Counted from the stretch's first letter, positions 7,047 through 19,854 are shown. The stretch is 59,053 nucleotides of DNA from Halobacillus kuroshimensis DSM 18393 (GCF_000425705.1 NZ_AUDY01000005.1:1-59053), one strand, 5' to 3'. Notes: generated by a model from the letters alone, not told the origin. Numbers and translations: made by a program.

Positions 7047-7844
7047 TCATGAACGGGTCAGGAAGAGAACTGCGGCCAGCAGAATGAAAACAGCAAAGAG
7101 CAGCCAGTCCCTCCGCTCCAGTTTTAATTCTCTCAGCTTCGTTCTTCCTTCGCCCCCTTGATATCCTCGCGCTTCCATCGCCATAGCGAGCTCCTCTGCG
7201 CGTTTAAAGGCGCTGACAAACAAAGGGACCAGCAGAGGGACAACGGCCTTCACACGGTCTTTAAAAGCGCCTGTGCGGAAGTCTACCCCTCTTGAGGCCT
7301 GTGCCTTGGATATCTTTTCTGTCTCCTGCATCAATGTTGGGATGAAACGCAGGGAGATTGACATCATCAACGCCAGTTCATGGACAGGGAATTTCACTTT
7401 TTTCAAAGGACCCAGCAGCTCCTCAATGGCATCGGTAATCTCAATCGGCGTCGTCGTTAACGTAAGCAGGGAGGTAACGAGGATCAACAGGAAGAATCTC
7501 AGGGAAATCGCTGCCCCCTGGATCAACCCTTCCTCATAGACCGCCCAGCCGAACAGGCTGAACGCAACCTCTCCTTCCCTTGTCACGAACAAGTGAAGCA
7601 GGAACGTGAAGATGACCAGGAACCAGACCGGCTTCAGCCCCTTCATGATGTAGGAGAATGGAACTTTCGATAAAACGGCACTCGAGAGGGCGAACAACGC
7701 GAGCACCCCATAACTCATAACAGAGTTAGCAAAAAAGACGATCACGACATAAAAAAAGATGACAGCGATTTTGGAGCGGGGATCCAGGCGGTGAATAACA
7801 GAATCCGATGGAATGTATTGACCGATAATCAGGGAACTACTCAT
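7047..7844 (-). CDS. ecfT: ECF transporter transmembrane protein EcfT
   Basis: 265 residues with about five or six transmembrane helices. Two cytoplasmic coupling segments carry the small-residue/Arg/Gly signatures (SKAQASRG around residue 180, AMEARG around 220) that contact the ATPase grooves. EcfT is the scaffold of the energy-coupling module shared by many vitamin-binding S components (riboflavin, biotin, thiamine and others); none is encoded nearby. It overlaps the end of ecfA2 by 8 nt, so translation is coupled. Confidence 0.94.
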   Translation of the reverse strand: MSSSLIIGQYIPSDSVIHRLDPRSKIAVIFFYVVIVFFANSVMSYGVLALFALSSAVLSKVPFSYIMKGLKPVWFLVIFTFLLHLFVTREGEVAFSLFGWAVYEEGLIQGAAISLRFFLLILVTSLLTLTTTPIEITDAIEELLGPLKKVKFPVHELALMMSISLRFIPTLMQETEKISKAQASRGVDFRTGAFKDRVKAVVPLLVPLFVSAFKRAEELAMAMEARGYQGGEGRTKLRELKLERRDWLLFAVFILLAAVLFLTRS

Positions 7845-8706
7845 GATCGCCGCCCCCCTTCACTTTCAGGGCTATTTCCTTTGCTAACTCCGCTATCGTC
7901 TGGCCTTCGTATTCAAGATCAAGGCCATAATCCCGGGCCATTTTCAAAAAGGAAACGACTTCCGGTACGTCCAGCTGCACATCTTCCAGGGCCTGCTGCT
8001 GCTTAAAGATTTCCAGCGGGGTCCCTTCCCTGTAGACCTTCCCTTGATTCATGATGATAATATGATCGGCATAGGCAAGAGCATCCTCCATGCTGTGGGT
8101 TACAAGCACGGTTGTAAGACCCTTCTCTTGATGCAGGTGATAAAACATATCCATGATTTCCTTACGCCCGTTCGGATCAAGTCCGGCAGTCGGCTCATCC
8201 AGCACAAGCACTTCAGGATCCATAGCGAGAACACCGGATATGGCTACGCGGCGCATCTGTCCTCCGCTTAAGTCAAAGGGAGAACGTTCCAGAAGCTCTT
8301 CCGGCAGTTTTACCGCCTGCACCGCTTCTTTTGTCCGGCGTTTGATTTCGTCCTGTCCAACACCGAAATTCTGCGGACCGAAGCCGATGTCTTTTTCCAC
8401 GGTTTCTTCAAACAACTGGTGCTCAGGATATTGAAACACGACGCCGACGTTTTCCCGAAGCTTCATCAGCTGTTTGTTTTTCTCTCCGGCCTTCATCGTA
8501 TACGGGCCCACCTGCACCTGCCCTTCTGTCGGCTGAAGCAGCCCGTTCAGGTGTTGAATCAATGTGGATTTCCCAGACCCGGTATGACCGATGACCGCTA
8601 CAAAAGAACCGGATTGGATGGTAAAGGACAAGTCATCCAAAGCTCTGTGTTCGAATGGTGTATTCGGCTGGTACGTGTAACTTACATGATCGAACGTGAT
8701 GTCCAT
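7837..8706 (-). CDS. ecfA2: ECF transporter ATPase EcfA2
   Basis: 289 residues. ABC ATPase motifs in order: Walker [10 protein letters not shown] (about residues 39-47), Q-loop [11 protein letters not shown], signature LSGGQMRR, Walker B VLVLDEPT, switch His in VTHSMED. The C-terminal extension is typical of EcfA proteins. It pairs with EcfA1 to hydrolyse ATP and drive S-component toppling. The start overlaps the end of ecfA1 by 25 nt and its stop overlaps ecfT, so the three subunits are tightly coupled. Confidence 0.95.
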   Translation of the reverse strand: MDITFDHVSYTYQPNTPFEHRALDDLSFTIQSGSFVAVIGHTGSGKSTLIQHLNGLLQPTEGQVQVGPYTMKAGEKNKQLMKLRENVGVVFQYPEHQLFEETVEKDIGFGPQNFGVGQDEIKRRTKEAVQAVKLPEELLERSPFDLSGGQMRRVAISGVLAMDPEVLVLDEPTAGLDPNGRKEIMDMFYHLHQEKGLTTVLVTHSMEDALAYADHIIIMNQGKVYREGTPLEIFKQQQALEDVQLDVPEVVSFLKMARDYGLDLEYEGQTIAELAKEIALKVKGGGDHE

Positions 8707-9521
8707 AATTCCTCCAACAACTCCTGGTGATTCAATGGCTCACGGGTAAGCGGCACACCTTCTGCTTTCAGGTGGTCGGCCAATTTACTAACGAATGGAG
8801 TATCCAAGCCAATTTCTTGTAAGTGTTCTTTTTTGGAAAATACGTCTCTAGGAGATCCCTGCATCCAAACCTCTCCTTTATTCATGACAATCACCCTGGA
8901 AGACTGAGTAACCTCATGCAGATCGTGAGTGATGGTAATCAGGGACAGGTCCCGTTCTTCCTGAACGCGGTGGACCGTGTTCATAATTTCCTTGCGCCCT
9001 TTAGGGTCGAGCATAGCAGTGGCTTCATCAAGAATGATGAACTTCGGTGACACGGCGAGGACACTCGCGATAGCTACCCGCTGTTTCTGCCCGCCTGACA
9101 GACGGTGTGGTTCCTGCTGCTCATAATCAGACATCCCTACGGCCGAGAGGCTCTCTTTGATCCTTTCCAGCATCAACTCCCTGGGCATGCCGTGATTCTC
9201 CATACCAAAAGCGACATCATCTTTCACAGTGGTCCCGACAAACTGGTTGTCCGGATTTTGAAAGACCATGCCTACCTGTTTTCTAACATCCCAGATGGTT
9301 TTTTCGTTGACCGGCATCCCATCTACCAGGATTTCCCCTTCCTGTGGAAACAGCAGTCCATTCATTAATTTCGCTATGGTCGACTTTCCTGAGCCGTTAT
9401 GACCGATGACAGCCACCCACTCATCCGGTCCGATTGTAAAGCTTACATCTCTCAACACCCAGGGCATGTCCTCCTGGTATCGAAAAGATACGTTCCGGAA
9501 CTCGACTTGTCTCTCTCCCAT
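8682..9521 (-). CDS. ecfA1: ECF transporter ATPase EcfA1
   Basis: 279 residues. Walker [10 protein letters not shown] near residue 45, Q-loop [12 protein letters not shown], signature LSGGQKQR, Walker B FIILDEAT, switch His ITHDLHE. The start is the ATG at 9521, with AGAGGAGG 7 nt upstream; the open frame to 9572 lacks such a site. It is first gene of ecfA1-ecfA2-ecfT-truA and lies downstream of the rplQ terminator. The 185 bp gap holds the hairpin noted at 9597-9613 but no clear promoter. Confidence 0.95.
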   Translation of the reverse strand: MGERQVEFRNVSFRYQEDMPWVLRDVSFTIGPDEWVAVIGHNGSGKSTIAKLMNGLLFPQEGEILVDGMPVNEKTIWDVRKQVGMVFQNPDNQFVGTTVKDDVAFGMENHGMPRELMLERIKESLSAVGMSDYEQQEPHRLSGGQKQRVAIASVLAVSPKFIILDEATAMLDPKGRKEIMNTVHRVQEERDLSLITITHDLHEVTQSSRVIVMNKGEVWMQGSPRDVFSKKEHLQEIGLDTPFVSKLADHLKAEGVPLTREPLNHQELLEELWTSRSIM

Positions 9522-9596
9522 CTCTGTTCCTCCTCTGCTCAGCTGACGATTTCCCGGGAAATATGACACCATTCCCCGTTATAAAGAGAATTTCAC

Positions 9597-9613
9597 CCTC
9601 CCATAACGGGAGG
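9597..9613 (-). other. Perfect inverted repeat upstream of ecfA1
   Basis: CCTCCC / GGGAGG around TTATA-like loop sequence, 76 bp before the ecfA1 start, in the expected 5' leader. It has no T run after it, so it is not a terminator. One arm contains a GGGAGG that resembles a ribosome binding site. Role unknown. Confidence 0.4.
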
Positions 9614-9638
9614 TATTCCCGCATCGGTATAAAAAAGT

Positions 9639-9690
9639 ATAAAAAAAGGGCTGGATGTAACCTCATAATGAGATTCACTCCTGCCCTTTT
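9639..9690 (-). terminator. Terminator of the S10-spc-alpha superoperon
   Basis: Minus strand long hairpin with outer stem AAAAGGGC / GCCCTTTT, an internal A.A mismatch, GGA/TCC and an inner CTCAT/ATGAG arm, then a T run. It lies 17 bp after the rplQ stop. Confidence 0.85.
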
Positions 9691-9706
9691 ACCCCGATGG
9701 TAATCA

Positions 9707-10066
9707 TTATACTAGTTCGATGATTGCCATTTTAGCTCCATCACCTTTACGCTCGCCAAGCTTCAATACGCGAGTGTAACCACCTTGACGGTCCTCGTAG
9801 CGTGGGCCGATGTCAGAGAATAGCTTCTGCAGTGCAGTCTGCTCTCCTTCTTCATCAGCTTGTGCATTATATAGGAATGCTTCCGCTTGACGACGGGCAT
9901 GAAGATCGCCGCGTTTACCTAGTGTAATCATTTTTTCTACAACAGACTTAAGCTCTTTCGCTTTAGCTTCTGTTGTTTCCAAACGTTCGTGTACGATCAG
10001 GTCAGTTGCCAAGCCGCGAAGCAAAGCCATGCGCTGATCTGTAGTACGTCCTAGTTTTCTAGCCAT
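9707..10066 (-). CDS. rplQ: 50S ribosomal protein L17
   Basis: 119 residues starting [19 protein letters not shown], the conserved L17 N-terminus. It is the last gene of the alpha operon, 41 bp downstream of rpoA, and is followed by the superoperon terminator. L17 sits near the peptide exit tunnel of the 50S subunit. Confidence 0.97.
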   Translation of the reverse strand: MARKLGRTTDQRMALLRGLATDLIVHERLETTEAKAKELKSVVEKMITLGKRGDLHARRQAEAFLYNAQADEEGEQTALQKLFSDIGPRYEDRQGGYTRVLKLGERKGDGAKMAIIELV

Positions 10067-10107
10067 TGATAATCCCTCCCTTAACTGGATCTCTTAGATG
10101 TGTTCTA

Positions 10108-11052
10108 TCAATCGTCTTTTCTTAGTCCAAGACCTAGTTCGTCCAGTTTATGCTTCACTTCTTCAAGTGACTTGCGGCCAAGGTTGCGCACCTTCATCAT
10201 GTCTTCTTCAGACTTGTTGGCAAGCTCCTGCACAGTGTTGATACCTGCGCGCTTCAAGCAGTTGTAGGAACGAACAGAAAGGTCAAGTTCCTCGATCGTC
10301 ATTTCAAGAACTTTTTCTTTTTGGTCCTCTTCTTTCTCGACCATGATTTCAGCTTTTTGAGCTTCATCAGTAAGGCCGACGAAAATGTTGAGGTGCTCCA
10401 TATAAATTTTAGCTCCAAGAGAGATCGCCTCTTCTGGACGAATGCTGCCATCCGTCCAAACATCCAATGTCAATTTATCAAAATTAGATGTTTGACCGAT
10501 TCGAGTATTCTCTACTTGATACGTCACACGGGAAACCGGTGTGAAGATAGAGTCAACGGGAATCACGCCGATGGGTAGATCCTCATGGTTATTTCCTTCA
10601 GCCGGACGATATCCTCGACCGCGTTCTGCTGTAATGCGAGCACGGAAGCTGGAATTGCTGTCGAGTGTAGCGATATGAAGGTCTGGATTTAGAACTTCAA
10701 CGTCACTATCATGCGTAATATCAGCCGCGGTAACCTTGCCTTCACCCTGCACATCAATTTCTAAAGTCTTCTCTTCGTCAGAATACACTTTCAAAGCTAG
10801 TTTCTTCAGGTTCAAAATAACAGTTGTTACGTCTTCAACGACGCCTTCAATCGTGGAAAACTCATGAAGTACACCGTCAATTTGAACAGAAGTGACAGCA
10901 GATCCGGGAAGTGAGGATAATAGGATACGACGCAAGGAGTTCCCTAGAGTTGTACCATATCCACGTTCCAGCGGTTCTACGACGAACTTACCAAAAGTAG
11001 ATTCATCGCTGATCTCGACCGTTTCAATCTTTGGCTTTTCAATTTCGATCAT
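10108..11052 (-). CDS. rpoA: RNA polymerase alpha subunit
   Basis: 314 residues. The N-terminal domain (about 1-230) contains the dimerisation and beta/beta' contact region with the block [21 protein letters not shown] charged linker follows, then the C-terminal domain with [17 protein letters not shown] and [10 protein letters not shown], which binds UP elements and activators. Gene order rpsM-rpsK-rpoA-rplQ is the standard alpha operon. It is separated from rpsK by 178 bp containing a stable hairpin. Confidence 0.98.
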   Translation of the reverse strand: MIEIEKPKIETVEISDESTFGKFVVEPLERGYGTTLGNSLRRILLSSLPGSAVTSVQIDGVLHEFSTIEGVVEDVTTVILNLKKLALKVYSDEEKTLEIDVQGEGKVTAADITHDSDVEVLNPDLHIATLDSNSSFRARITAERGRGYRPAEGNNHEDLPIGVIPVDSIFTPVSRVTYQVENTRIGQTSNFDKLTLDVWTDGSIRPEEAISLGAKIYMEHLNIFVGLTDEAQKAEIMVEKEEDQKEKVLEMTIEELDLSVRSYNCLKRAGINTVQELANKSEEDMMKVRNLGRKSLEEVKHKLDELGLGLRKDD

Positions 11053-11230
11053 TTACTCAAACCCCTCCTTCAAAACGTCGAAACCCCGGTTAGACGACAG
11101 GTCTAACCGAAATTCCTCAGGTAGGCAGTCCCGATATAAGATAACTGCTTAATGGCTGTCTACTGCGGTCCTGATTTAAAAGCTATCATAACCCATTATA
11201 GACAGGGTGACAAATTCTATTCAGAACTTA
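11053..11230 (-). promoter_or_regulatory. rpsK-rpoA intergenic leader with stable hairpin
   Basis: This is the longest gap inside the S10-spc-alpha superoperon. On the minus strand a near-perfect 9-bp stem (CGGTTAGAC / GTCTAACCG, about 11084-11109) lies 35-60 nt before the rpoA start. A TATAAT hexamer occurs near 11196-11201 just after rpsK, but no good -35 lies 16-18 nt upstream, so a separate rpoA promoter is only possible. The hairpin may bind a ribosomal protein or shape mRNA processing; that is inference. Confidence 0.45.
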
Positions 11231-11626
<396 letters not shown>

Positions 11627-11656
11627 AGGATGAGTTTACCTCCTTTGTATTAATTA

Positions 11657-12022
11657 TTATTTACGTTTGTTAGCTACTGTACGACGTGGACCTTTACGTG
11701 TACGGGAGTTGTTCTTCGTCTTTTGTCCGCGAAGTGGAAGACCACGACGGTGACGGATTCCACGGTAAGAACCGATTTCAATCAGACGCTTGATGTTTAG
11801 AGAGTTCTCACGACGAAGATCACCCTCAACGTTATGCTGTTCAACAGCTTGACGGATCTTACCTAGTTCGTCTTCTGTAAGATCGCGAACGCGGGTACTC
11901 TCAGATACACCAGCTTCAGCCAGGATGTCTGCAGCAAGGGATTTACCGATACCAAAGACATAAGTTAATGAAACAACCACGCGCTTGTCGCGGGGAATAT
12001 CTACACCTGCAATACGTGCCAT
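11657..12022 (-). CDS. rpsM: 30S ribosomal protein S13
   Basis: 121 residues starting [21 protein letters not shown], with the H2TH motif region and a basic C-terminal tail ([16 protein letters not shown]). It sits in the 30S head, contacts the P-site tRNA and forms bridges to the 50S. It follows rpmJ by 24 bp. Confidence 0.97.
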   Translation of the reverse strand: MARIAGVDIPRDKRVVVSLTYVFGIGKSLAADILAEAGVSESTRVRDLTEDELGKIRQAVEQHNVEGDLRRENSLNIKRLIEIGSYRGIRHRRGLPLRGQKTKNNSRTRKGPRRTVANKRK

Positions 12023-12046
12023 AAGTTACGTGCACCTCCTTTAAGA

Positions 12047-12384
<338 letters not shown>

Positions 12385-12407
<23 letters not shown>

Positions 12408-12720
12408 CGAGTTGATCTCCCTTCTTCAAATCAGTCACTGCTTCATTGACATATTTTGCTACGGCAAATCGAAGCTTGCCATTTGTGACCCGACCAGTTT
12501 CCAGAAGGCTGTCCTGGACTTCCGGAGAGATGAAATCCATAAGCTCAACGTGCTGCAGATTCTTTTTCTTTGGTCGATCATACTTACGTTTCTCTCCGTC
12601 GGCAAGCAGCACAAAGCGGCCATCCAGCACACCGATCACCACTGCGTACTGTCCTGCCTCACGCCCCTGCACAATACGAACAATTTGACCTATTCGCGGA
12701 CTCGACTCAGATTCGTTCAA
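12385..12720 (-). CDS. KOW-domain RNA-binding protein between map and infA
   Basis: 111 residues with a KOW-type SH3 domain at the N-terminus ([23 protein letters not shown]), similar to the L14e/L19e-like small RNA-binding proteins of Bacillota. A basic, helical C-terminal half follows. Equivalent genes (ybzG in B. subtilis) sit at this same place in the spc-alpha junction; their precise function is unknown, but context suggests a ribosome-associated role. The start is TTG at 12720 with AGGTGA 8-9 nt upstream. The 3' end overlaps infA by 23 nt. Confidence 0.82.
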
Positions 12721-12736
12721 AAACGATCACCTTCAT

Positions 12737-14157
<1,421 letters not shown>

Positions 14158-14175
14158 TCAATAGCAGGATGTTTA

Positions 14176-15468
14176 TTATTTAATGAATCCTTTATAGTGG
14201 CGTTTTACAAGCTGACTTTCAAGCTGTTTCATCATTTCAAGGGCAACCCCGACAACGATGAGCAGGCTTGTTCCTCCAATTTGGACCGTCGGCGGCAGTT
14301 GCGCCAGGGAACCAAGGATGATTGGAAGGATGGAGACAGCTGCAAGGAAAATGGATCCTACAAAGGTTAATCGGTACATTACACGGGTCAGATACGTTTC
14401 AGTATTGGCCCCGGGACGAATCCCTGGAATGTAACCGCCCTGCTTCTTCAAGTTTTCTGCCATCTGCTCCGGATTAACCTGAACAAACGTGTAGAAATAC
14501 GTGAAGGCAATAATTAACGCAACATAGATAATCATTCCCGGCCAGTTTTGGTAATCAAAGATATACTGGATAACAGAAGCTACTTCGCTGTCTTCAAAGA
14601 AGCCGGCAACGGTTCTCGGAGCGATAATAAAGGATATCGCAAAGATGACCGGGATAACTCCTGCAGCATTCACTTTGAGTGGAAGGTGAGTGGAATGTCC
14701 ACCTACAGGGGAACGATTCACTAAACGCTTCGCATACTGGATCGGGATTTTACGAAGGGCCTGCTGGATGAAGATAACTCCAACCACGACCGCAACGATG
14801 ACCAGGGCAATCAACGCGATGATTACCAGGTTGATGAACAGTTCGTCTCCTGCACCGGAGATGTACTGATCATACAACTGATTCACACCATTAGGAATCG
14901 CCGCAACGATACCTGCGAAGATTAGTATAGAAATACCATTTCCGACGCCATGTGCAGTGATTTGCTCGCCAAGCCACATTAGAAAAGCTGTTCCGCCTGT
15001 CAGCACAAGCGCAATGACTAAGAACTTGGTAACACCAGGATCCGAGATCAACTGACCTCCTGCCAAAGCGTTAAAACCAATGGACATACCAATGGCTTGA
15101 ACGAAAGCGAGAACAATAGTTCCGTAGCGGGTAAACTGAGCTAATTTTCGACGGCCAACTTCACCCTGCTGTTTCCACTCAGCAAATTTCGGGACAACAT
15201 CCATCTGCAGCAGCTGCATGATGATGGAGGCTGTAATGTAGGGCATGATCCCCATAGCAAAGATGGAGAAGTTCTGTAATGCCCCGCCTCCGAACGTATT
15301 CAGGAACCCAAATGCGTTCTGTTCATCCATGAAAGTGATGGCGTCTCTGTTTGTGAAAGGCACCGGGATGAAGGTTCCCAGGCGAAACACAACGAGCATC
15401 AGCAAAGTGAAAATGATTTTCCGTCGAATATCACCCACGCGCATAAAATTGGAGATTGTCCGGAACAT
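14176..15468 (-). CDS. secY: Protein translocase subunit SecY
   Basis: 430 residues with ten predicted membrane helices. Signature regions include GIMPYITASIIMQLLQM (helix 2 plug region) and the cytoplasmic loop KIPIQYAKR. SecY forms the protein-conducting channel with SecE and SecG; secE is also in this window (41327-41503). Its start overlaps the rplO stop (TAATG), so it is translationally coupled to L15, as in most bacteria. Confidence 0.98.
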   Translation of the reverse strand: MFRTISNFMRVGDIRRKIIFTLLMLVVFRLGTFIPVPFTNRDAITFMDEQNAFGFLNTFGGGALQNFSIFAMGIMPYITASIIMQLLQMDVVPKFAEWKQQGEVGRRKLAQFTRYGTIVLAFVQAIGMSIGFNALAGGQLISDPGVTKFLVIALVLTGGTAFLMWLGEQITAHGVGNGISILIFAGIVAAIPNGVNQLYDQYISGAGDELFINLVIIALIALVIVAVVVGVIFIQQALRKIPIQYAKRLVNRSPVGGHSTHLPLKVNAAGVIPVIFAISFIIAPRTVAGFFEDSEVASVIQYIFDYQNWPGMIIYVALIIAFTYFYTFVQVNPEQMAENLKKQGGYIPGIRPGANTETYLTRVMYRLTFVGSIFLAAVSILPIILGSLAQLPPTVQIGGTSLLIVVGVALEMMKQLESQLVKRHYKGFIK

Positions 15469-15908
15469 TAAATCACCTCAGTTTGACCGCCCGCCGCTTC
15501 AATTGCTTCTTTTGCGGAAGCAGAGAACTTGTGAGCTTTCACTGTAAGTTTCTTCTCGATAGAACCTTTAGCCAATACTTTGATGCCGGCTTTTTGGTTG
15601 CTTACCACGCCGGATTCAAGTAGAAGCTCAGGAGTAACCTCTGTACCTTCTTCGAAACGGTTCAGGGCATCAAGGTTAACGATTGCGAACTCTTTACGGT
15701 GAATGTTTGTAAAACCACGCTTAGGCAGGCGCTGGAATAGTGGCATCTGTCCACCCTCGAAACCTGGGCGAGTTTTGCTGCCGGAACGCTGACCTTGACC
15801 TTTGTGTCCACGTCCGGATGTTTTACCATTACCAGAAGCCATACCACGGCCTACACGGTTACGCTCTTTACGAGTACCTTTAGCCGGTTTAAGTTCATGC
15901 AGTTTCAT
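15468..15908 (-). CDS. rplO: 50S ribosomal protein L15
   Basis: 146 residues beginning [22 protein letters not shown], with the Gly/Arg-rich extended N-terminus that penetrates 23S rRNA. The ATG at 15908 is used; the in-frame codon three residues earlier lacks a properly spaced ribosome binding site. The last codon overlaps secY. Confidence 0.97.
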   Translation of the reverse strand: MKLHELKPAKGTRKERNRVGRGMASGNGKTSGRGHKGQGQRSGSKTRPGFEGGQMPLFQRLPKRGFTNIHRKEFAIVNLDALNRFEEGTEVTPELLLESGVVSNQKAGIKVLAKGSIEKKLTVKAHKFSASAKEAIEAAGGQTEVI

Positions 15909-15938
15909 GCGTTGCACCTCCTTATTACTTTTCTTCTA

Positions 15939-16121
15939 TTAAACTTCCTTAATCGTAACTAGGTGAGACACCTTATTAGCCATACCTCGGATCGCCGGGT
16001 TATCTTCAACTACGACAGTTTGTCGGATCTTGTTAAGACCAAGAGCCTTGACCGTAGCACGCTGATCTTGTGGTCTACCAATAACGCTGCGCGTGAGGGT
16101 AATTTCTAACTGATTAGCCAT
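15939..16121 (-). CDS. rpmD: 50S ribosomal protein L30
   Basis: 60 residues, the normal length for bacterial L30 ([32 protein letters not shown]). A small ferredoxin-like fold protein of the large subunit, placed between rpsE and rplO as usual. Confidence 0.96.
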   Translation of the reverse strand: MANQLEITLTRSVIGRPQDQRATVKALGLNKIRQTVVVEDNPAIRGMANKVSHLVTIKEV

Positions 16122-16134
16122 TTTATTTCCCTCC

Positions 16135-16635
16135 TTATCCTAGTTCTTGTACAGACTTACCGCGAAGTCTTGCAACGTCTTCTGCGCGCTTAAGCTCGCT
16201 AAGTCCAGTGAGTGTAGCACGTACCATGTTGATTGGCGTGTTAGAACCAAGAGACTTAGATAGAATGTCTTGAACACCTGCAAGCTCAAGTACCGCACGG
16301 ACAGGTCCACCAGCAATAACTCCAGTACCTTCTGCTGCCGGCTTCATAAGAATGTTACCTGCACCAAAACGTCCGTTGATTTCGTGTGGAATCGTCGTGT
16401 TCTTCACTGGTACTGTGATTAGATTTTTCTTAGCATCATCAATGGCTTTTTTGATTGCTTCCGGTACCTCTTGGGCTTTCCCTGTACCGAAACCAACATG
16501 ACCATTTTTATCTCCAACTACAACAAGCGCAGCAAAACGGAAACGGCGTCCACCTTTAACTACTTTCGCTACACGGTTGATAGTGACTACGCGTTCTTCA
16601 AGATCAAGTTTGTTAGGGTCGATGTTTAAATTCAT
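16135..16635 (-). CDS. rpsE: 30S ribosomal protein S5
   Basis: 166 residues. The N-terminal double-stranded-RNA-binding-like domain includes [24 protein letters not shown] sequence, and the C-terminal domain has [12 protein letters not shown]. The VKGGRR loop, where spectinomycin-resistance changes occur in other species, looks wild type. S5 supports decoding accuracy and mRNA unwinding. Confidence 0.97.
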   Translation of the reverse strand: MNLNIDPNKLDLEERVVTINRVAKVVKGGRRFRFAALVVVGDKNGHVGFGTGKAQEVPEAIKKAIDDAKKNLITVPVKNTTIPHEINGRFGAGNILMKPAAEGTGVIAGGPVRAVLELAGVQDILSKSLGSNTPINMVRATLTGLSELKRAEDVARLRGKSVQELG

Positions 16636-16655
16636 TTGTGTCCCTCCTTTAACTA

Positions 16656-17018
16656 TTAAAATTCAAGTCCGGTTTCGCGGGCTGCTTCAGCTAGTGCTTT
16701 CACACGGCCGTGATACAAGTAACCTCCGCGGTCGAATACAACAACTTTAAAGCCGTTATCGATTGCGCGTTGTGCTACCATTTCACCGACTTTCTTAGCA
16801 GCTTCCACGTTACCAGTCTGATCAAGGTCAAAACCTTTATCTACAGTAGATGCACTTGCTACTGTAACCTGGCTCTCATCATTGATGAGTTGAGCATAGA
16901 TGTGGTTGTTAGAGCGGTATACGTTCAAGCGTGGGCGTTCAGCTGTTCCGAAAACATTTTTACGAACGCGGGCGTGGCGCTTCTTACGTACGACATTTTT
17001 ATCTGCCTTCGTGATCAT
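16656..17018 (-). CDS. rplR: 50S ribosomal protein L18
   Basis: 120 residues from the ATG at 17018 ([19 protein letters not shown]). GGAG lies 8 nt upstream of this codon; a GTG three codons earlier overlaps the ribosome binding site. L18 binds 5S rRNA with L5 (rplE, same operon). Ends with the conserved [17 protein letters not shown]. Confidence 0.96.
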   Translation of the reverse strand: MITKADKNVVRKKRHARVRKNVFGTAERPRLNVYRSNNHIYAQLINDESQVTVASASTVDKGFDLDQTGNVEAAKKVGEMVAQRAIDNGFKVVVFDRGGYLYHGRVKALAEAARETGLEF

Positions 17019-17053
17019 CTTGGTCACTCCTTTCTATACGTTACCTTAGAACC

Positions 17054-17590
17054 TTATTTAGCTGTTTTACCTTCTTTACTGCGTACACGTTCGCCTTCGT
17101 AACGAATTCCTTTGCCTTTGTAAGGCTCTGGAGGACGGATAGCACGGATGTTAGCAGCAACAGCACCAACTAGTTCTTTGTCGATACCTTTAACAGTAAC
17201 TTTTGTGTTGGAAGGAACTTCGATTTCGATTCCTTCGCGTTTTTCAATTTCTACAGGGTGGGAATAACCAGCGTTCACAACAACTGTTTCGCCCTGCTTC
17301 TGAGCACGGTAACCGACACCGATGATTTCAAGGTTCTTCTCGAAACCTTTAGATACACCTTCAACCATGTTGCCGATCAGGCTGCGTGTTGTACCGTGAA
17401 GAGCGCGGTGCTCTTTGTGATCGCTTGGACGCGATACAGATAGAACGTTATCTTCAACTGTAACAGTAATGTCCTCGTGGAACGTACGAGTCAGTTCCCC
17501 TTTTGGACCTTTCACTGTAATCGTTTTGTTATCCTGAGTGATTTCTACACCTTCAGGAATTTCAAGAGTTTTTAATCCTACGCGAGACAT
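17054..17590 (-). CDS. rplF: 50S ribosomal protein L6
   Basis: 178 residues with the two homologous L6 subdomains. The C-terminal signature [14 protein letters not shown] is present. L6 binds helix 97 of 23S rRNA near the factor-binding site. Standard spc-operon position between rpsH and rplR. Confidence 0.97.
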   Translation of the reverse strand: MSRVGLKTLEIPEGVEITQDNKTITVKGPKGELTRTFHEDITVTVEDNVLSVSRPSDHKEHRALHGTTRSLIGNMVEGVSKGFEKNLEIIGVGYRAQKQGETVVVNAGYSHPVEIEKREGIEIEVPSNTKVTVKGIDKELVGAVAANIRAIRPPEPYKGKGIRYEGERVRSKEGKTAK

Positions 17591-17620
17591 ATTTTTGCAC
17601 CTCCTGTCTTGTTCGTTTTA

Positions 17621-18019
17621 TTACCAGACGTAAGCTAGAACTTCGCCGCCGATGGCTTGTTCACGAGCTTCTTTATCTGTTAGGACACCTTTTGAAGTGG
17701 ATACAACGGCAATACCAAGTCCGTTAAGAACTTTAGGAAGCTCTTCGGAGTTCGCATACACACGTAGACCTGGCTTACTGATACGTTTAACACCAGTGAT
17801 TACGCGCTCGTTGTTCTGGCCGTACTTAAGGAAGATGCGAAGAACACCCTGCTTGTTGTCTTCTACAAATTCGTAGTCACGTACGAAACCTTCACGCTTA
17901 AGGATATCAGCGATTTCTTTTTTCACGTTGGAAGCTGGAAGTTCAAGCTTCTCGTGGCGAACCATATTCGCATTACGGATACGAGTCAGCATATCTGCAA
18001 TTGGATCTGTCATTGTCAT
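17621..18019 (-). CDS. rpsH: 30S ribosomal protein S8
   Basis: 132 residues starting [18 protein letters not shown]; the first ATG has AAGGAGG 10 nt upstream. The C-terminal RNA-binding block [14 protein letters not shown] is clear. S8 binds 16S helix 21 and in enterobacteria represses the spc operon; whether it does so here is unknown. Confidence 0.97.
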   Translation of the reverse strand: MTMTDPIADMLTRIRNANMVRHEKLELPASNVKKEIADILKREGFVRDYEFVEDNKQGVLRIFLKYGQNNERVITGVKRISKPGLRVYANSEELPKVLNGLGIAVVSTSKGVLTDKEAREQAIGGEVLAYVW

Positions 18020-18049
18020 AACTCTTTTACCTCCTTCCCTGTTACGGGT

Positions 18050-18235
18050 TTACCAGCTGGCTTTTTTGACACCAGGGATTTGTCCTTTGTATGCAAGTTC
18101 ACGGAAACAAATACGGCAAAGCTTAAACTTACGTAGTACGGAGTGCGGACGTCCGCAGCGTTCACAACGAGTGTATTCGCGTACTTCGTACTTCTGTTTA
18201 CGCTGTTGCTTCGCGACCATTGATTTTTTAGCCAC
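18050..18235 (-). CDS. rpsN: 30S ribosomal protein S14, zinc-binding (type Z)
   Basis: 61 residues with two CxxC pairs (CERC and CRIC, about 24-27 and 40-43) that bind one zinc ion. This is the short zinc form of S14, normally encoded in the spc operon of Bacillota. A zinc-independent paralogue, if present, would be elsewhere. Confidence 0.96.
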   Translation of the reverse strand: MAKKSMVAKQQRKQKYEVREYTRCERCGRPHSVLRKFKLCRICFRELAYKGQIPGVKKASW

Positions 18236-18261
18236 TATTTTCCCTCCTTAATGTCAGCTCA

Positions 18262-18801
18262 TTATTTTTGGAACGGCATGCCGAATTGAGCTAATAGTTC
18301 ACGCGCTTCTTCGTCAGAGTCAGCAGAAGTGACAATAACGATATCCATTCCACGCACTTTGTTTACTTTATCGTAATCGATCTCTGGGAAAATCAATTGC
18401 TCTTTAACACCAAGAGTGTAGTTTCCACGACCATCAAAAGCTTTCTTAGAAATACCACGGAAGTCACGCACACGTGGTAGTGATACGGCGATCAGCTTTT
18501 GTAGGAATTGGTACATACGCTCTCCGCGAAGGGTTACTTTCGCACCGATCGGCATACCCTCACGTAGACGGAAGCCTGCGATTGATTTCTTAGCTTTCGT
18601 AATCACTGGTTTCTGACCAGTAATCATCGTTAGTTCTTCAACAGCTGTATCAAGTGCTTTCGCGTTTTGAACAGCATCGCCTACACCCATGTTGACAACG
18701 ATTTTCTCAACTTTTGGTGTCTGCATGATGGACTCATATTCAAATTTGCTCATCAGAGATGGAACAACTTCTTCTTTATATTGTTTCTTTAGTTCGTTCA
18801 T
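18262..18801 (-). CDS. rplE: 50S ribosomal protein L5
   Basis: 179 residues, with the L5 blocks [20 protein letters not shown] and GKGxY-like [16 protein letters not shown]. It binds 5S rRNA and the P-site tRNA elbow. Lies 26 bp after rplX. Confidence 0.97.
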   Translation of the reverse strand: MNELKKQYKEEVVPSLMSKFEYESIMQTPKVEKIVVNMGVGDAVQNAKALDTAVEELTMITGQKPVITKAKKSIAGFRLREGMPIGAKVTLRGERMYQFLQKLIAVSLPRVRDFRGISKKAFDGRGNYTLGVKEQLIFPEIDYDKVNKVRGMDIVIVTSADSDEEARELLAQFGMPFQK

Positions 18802-18827
18802 CGTGTGGCCCTCCTTTCATCTATGGG

Positions 18828-19139
18828 TTATTTGTCCAGCGCTTCACCGGATTTTTTCGCGATACGAACTTTCTTATCGTCTTCGACTTTGTAACCAACA
18901 CGGGTCGGTTCGCCAGTCTTAGGATCAATCGGCATTACGTTTGATACGTGGATCGCTGCTTCCTGAGTCAAGATTCCACCCTGTGGGTTTTCTTGAGACG
19001 GCTTCGCGTGTTTTTTCACTTCGTTCACGCCTTCAACAAGAACACGATCTTTCTTTGGATAAGCTTCAAGGATTGTACCTTGCTTGCCTTTATCCTTACC
19101 GCTAATGACCATTACTTTGTCACCTTTTTTTACGTGCAT
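18828..19139 (-). CDS. rplX: 50S ribosomal protein L24
   Basis: 103 residues with an N-terminal KOW motif ([21 protein letters not shown]). L24 is an assembly initiator for the 50S subunit. Standard position between rplN and rplE. Confidence 0.97.
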   Translation of the reverse strand: MHVKKGDKVMVISGKDKGKQGTILEAYPKKDRVLVEGVNEVKKHAKPSQENPQGGILTQEAAIHVSNVMPIDPKTGEPTRVGYKVEDDKKVRIAKKSGEALDK

Positions 19140-19179
19140 TCTACGCGCACCTCCTTAACAAGGCATTTCATTCAGGCTT

Positions 19180-19548
19180 TTATAATACTTCTGGAGCTAG
19201 AGATACAATCTTCATGAATTTAGCATCACGAAGTTCACGAGCTACCGGTCCGAAGATACGAGTACCGCGTGGTCCTTTGTCATCACGAACGATTACTGCT
19301 GCGTTTTCGTCGAAACGGATATAAGAACCATCTTTACGGCGCATACCGCTCTTAGAACGTACGATAACAGCTTTAACTACTTCACCTTTTTTAACAACGC
19401 CTCCTGGTGTTGCCTGTTTCACAGTAGCAGTGATGATATCACCAATGTTAGCTGTTTTACGGCCGGATCCACCCAAGACTTTGATCGTTTGGATTTCACG
19501 TGCACCAGAGTTGTCTGCAACTTTCAGACGAGATTCCTGTTGAATCAT
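19180..19548 (-). CDS. rplN: 50S ribosomal protein L14
   Basis: 122 residues, the exact family length, starting [19 protein letters not shown]. The signature [13 protein letters not shown] is present. It is first gene of the classical spc operon, but no separate promoter is visible in the 42 bp after rpsQ, so it reads as part of the S10 transcript. Confidence 0.98.
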   Translation of the reverse strand: MIQQESRLKVADNSGAREIQTIKVLGGSGRKTANIGDIITATVKQATPGGVVKKGEVVKAVIVRSKSGMRRKDGSYIRFDENAAVIVRDDKGPRGTRIFGPVARELRDAKFMKIVSLAPEVL

Positions 19549-19590
19549 ACCATGTAACCTCCCTTCGGATCATCTCCGAGCGAACTTTAT

Positions 19591-19854
19591 TTAGATAATA
19601 ACAGACTCTTCAACAACTTCTAGAAGACGGAAACGCTTGGATGCGGACAATGGACGAGTTTCCATGATGCGCACGATGTCGCCGTTTTTCGCCTGGTTGT
19701 TTTCGTCATGTGCTTTGAACTTTTTGGAATACTTTACGCGTTTGCCATAAAGCTTGTGGAACTTATAAGTTTCTACCATAACAGTGATTGTTTTGTCCAT
19801 TTTGTCAGAAACAACACGGCCGGTATAAACCTTACGATTATTACGTTCAGTCAT
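19591..19854 (-). CDS. rpsQ: 30S ribosomal protein S17
   Basis: 87 residues from the ATG at 19854 ([22 protein letters not shown]), preceded by AGAGGAGG. The upstream extension of the frame to 19875 only reads through the ribosome binding site. OB-fold protein that binds the 5' domain of 16S rRNA. Confidence 0.97.
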   Translation of the reverse strand: MTERNNRKVYTGRVVSDKMDKTITVMVETYKFHKLYGKRVKYSKKFKAHDENNQAKNGDIVRIMETRPLSASKRFRLLEVVEESVII

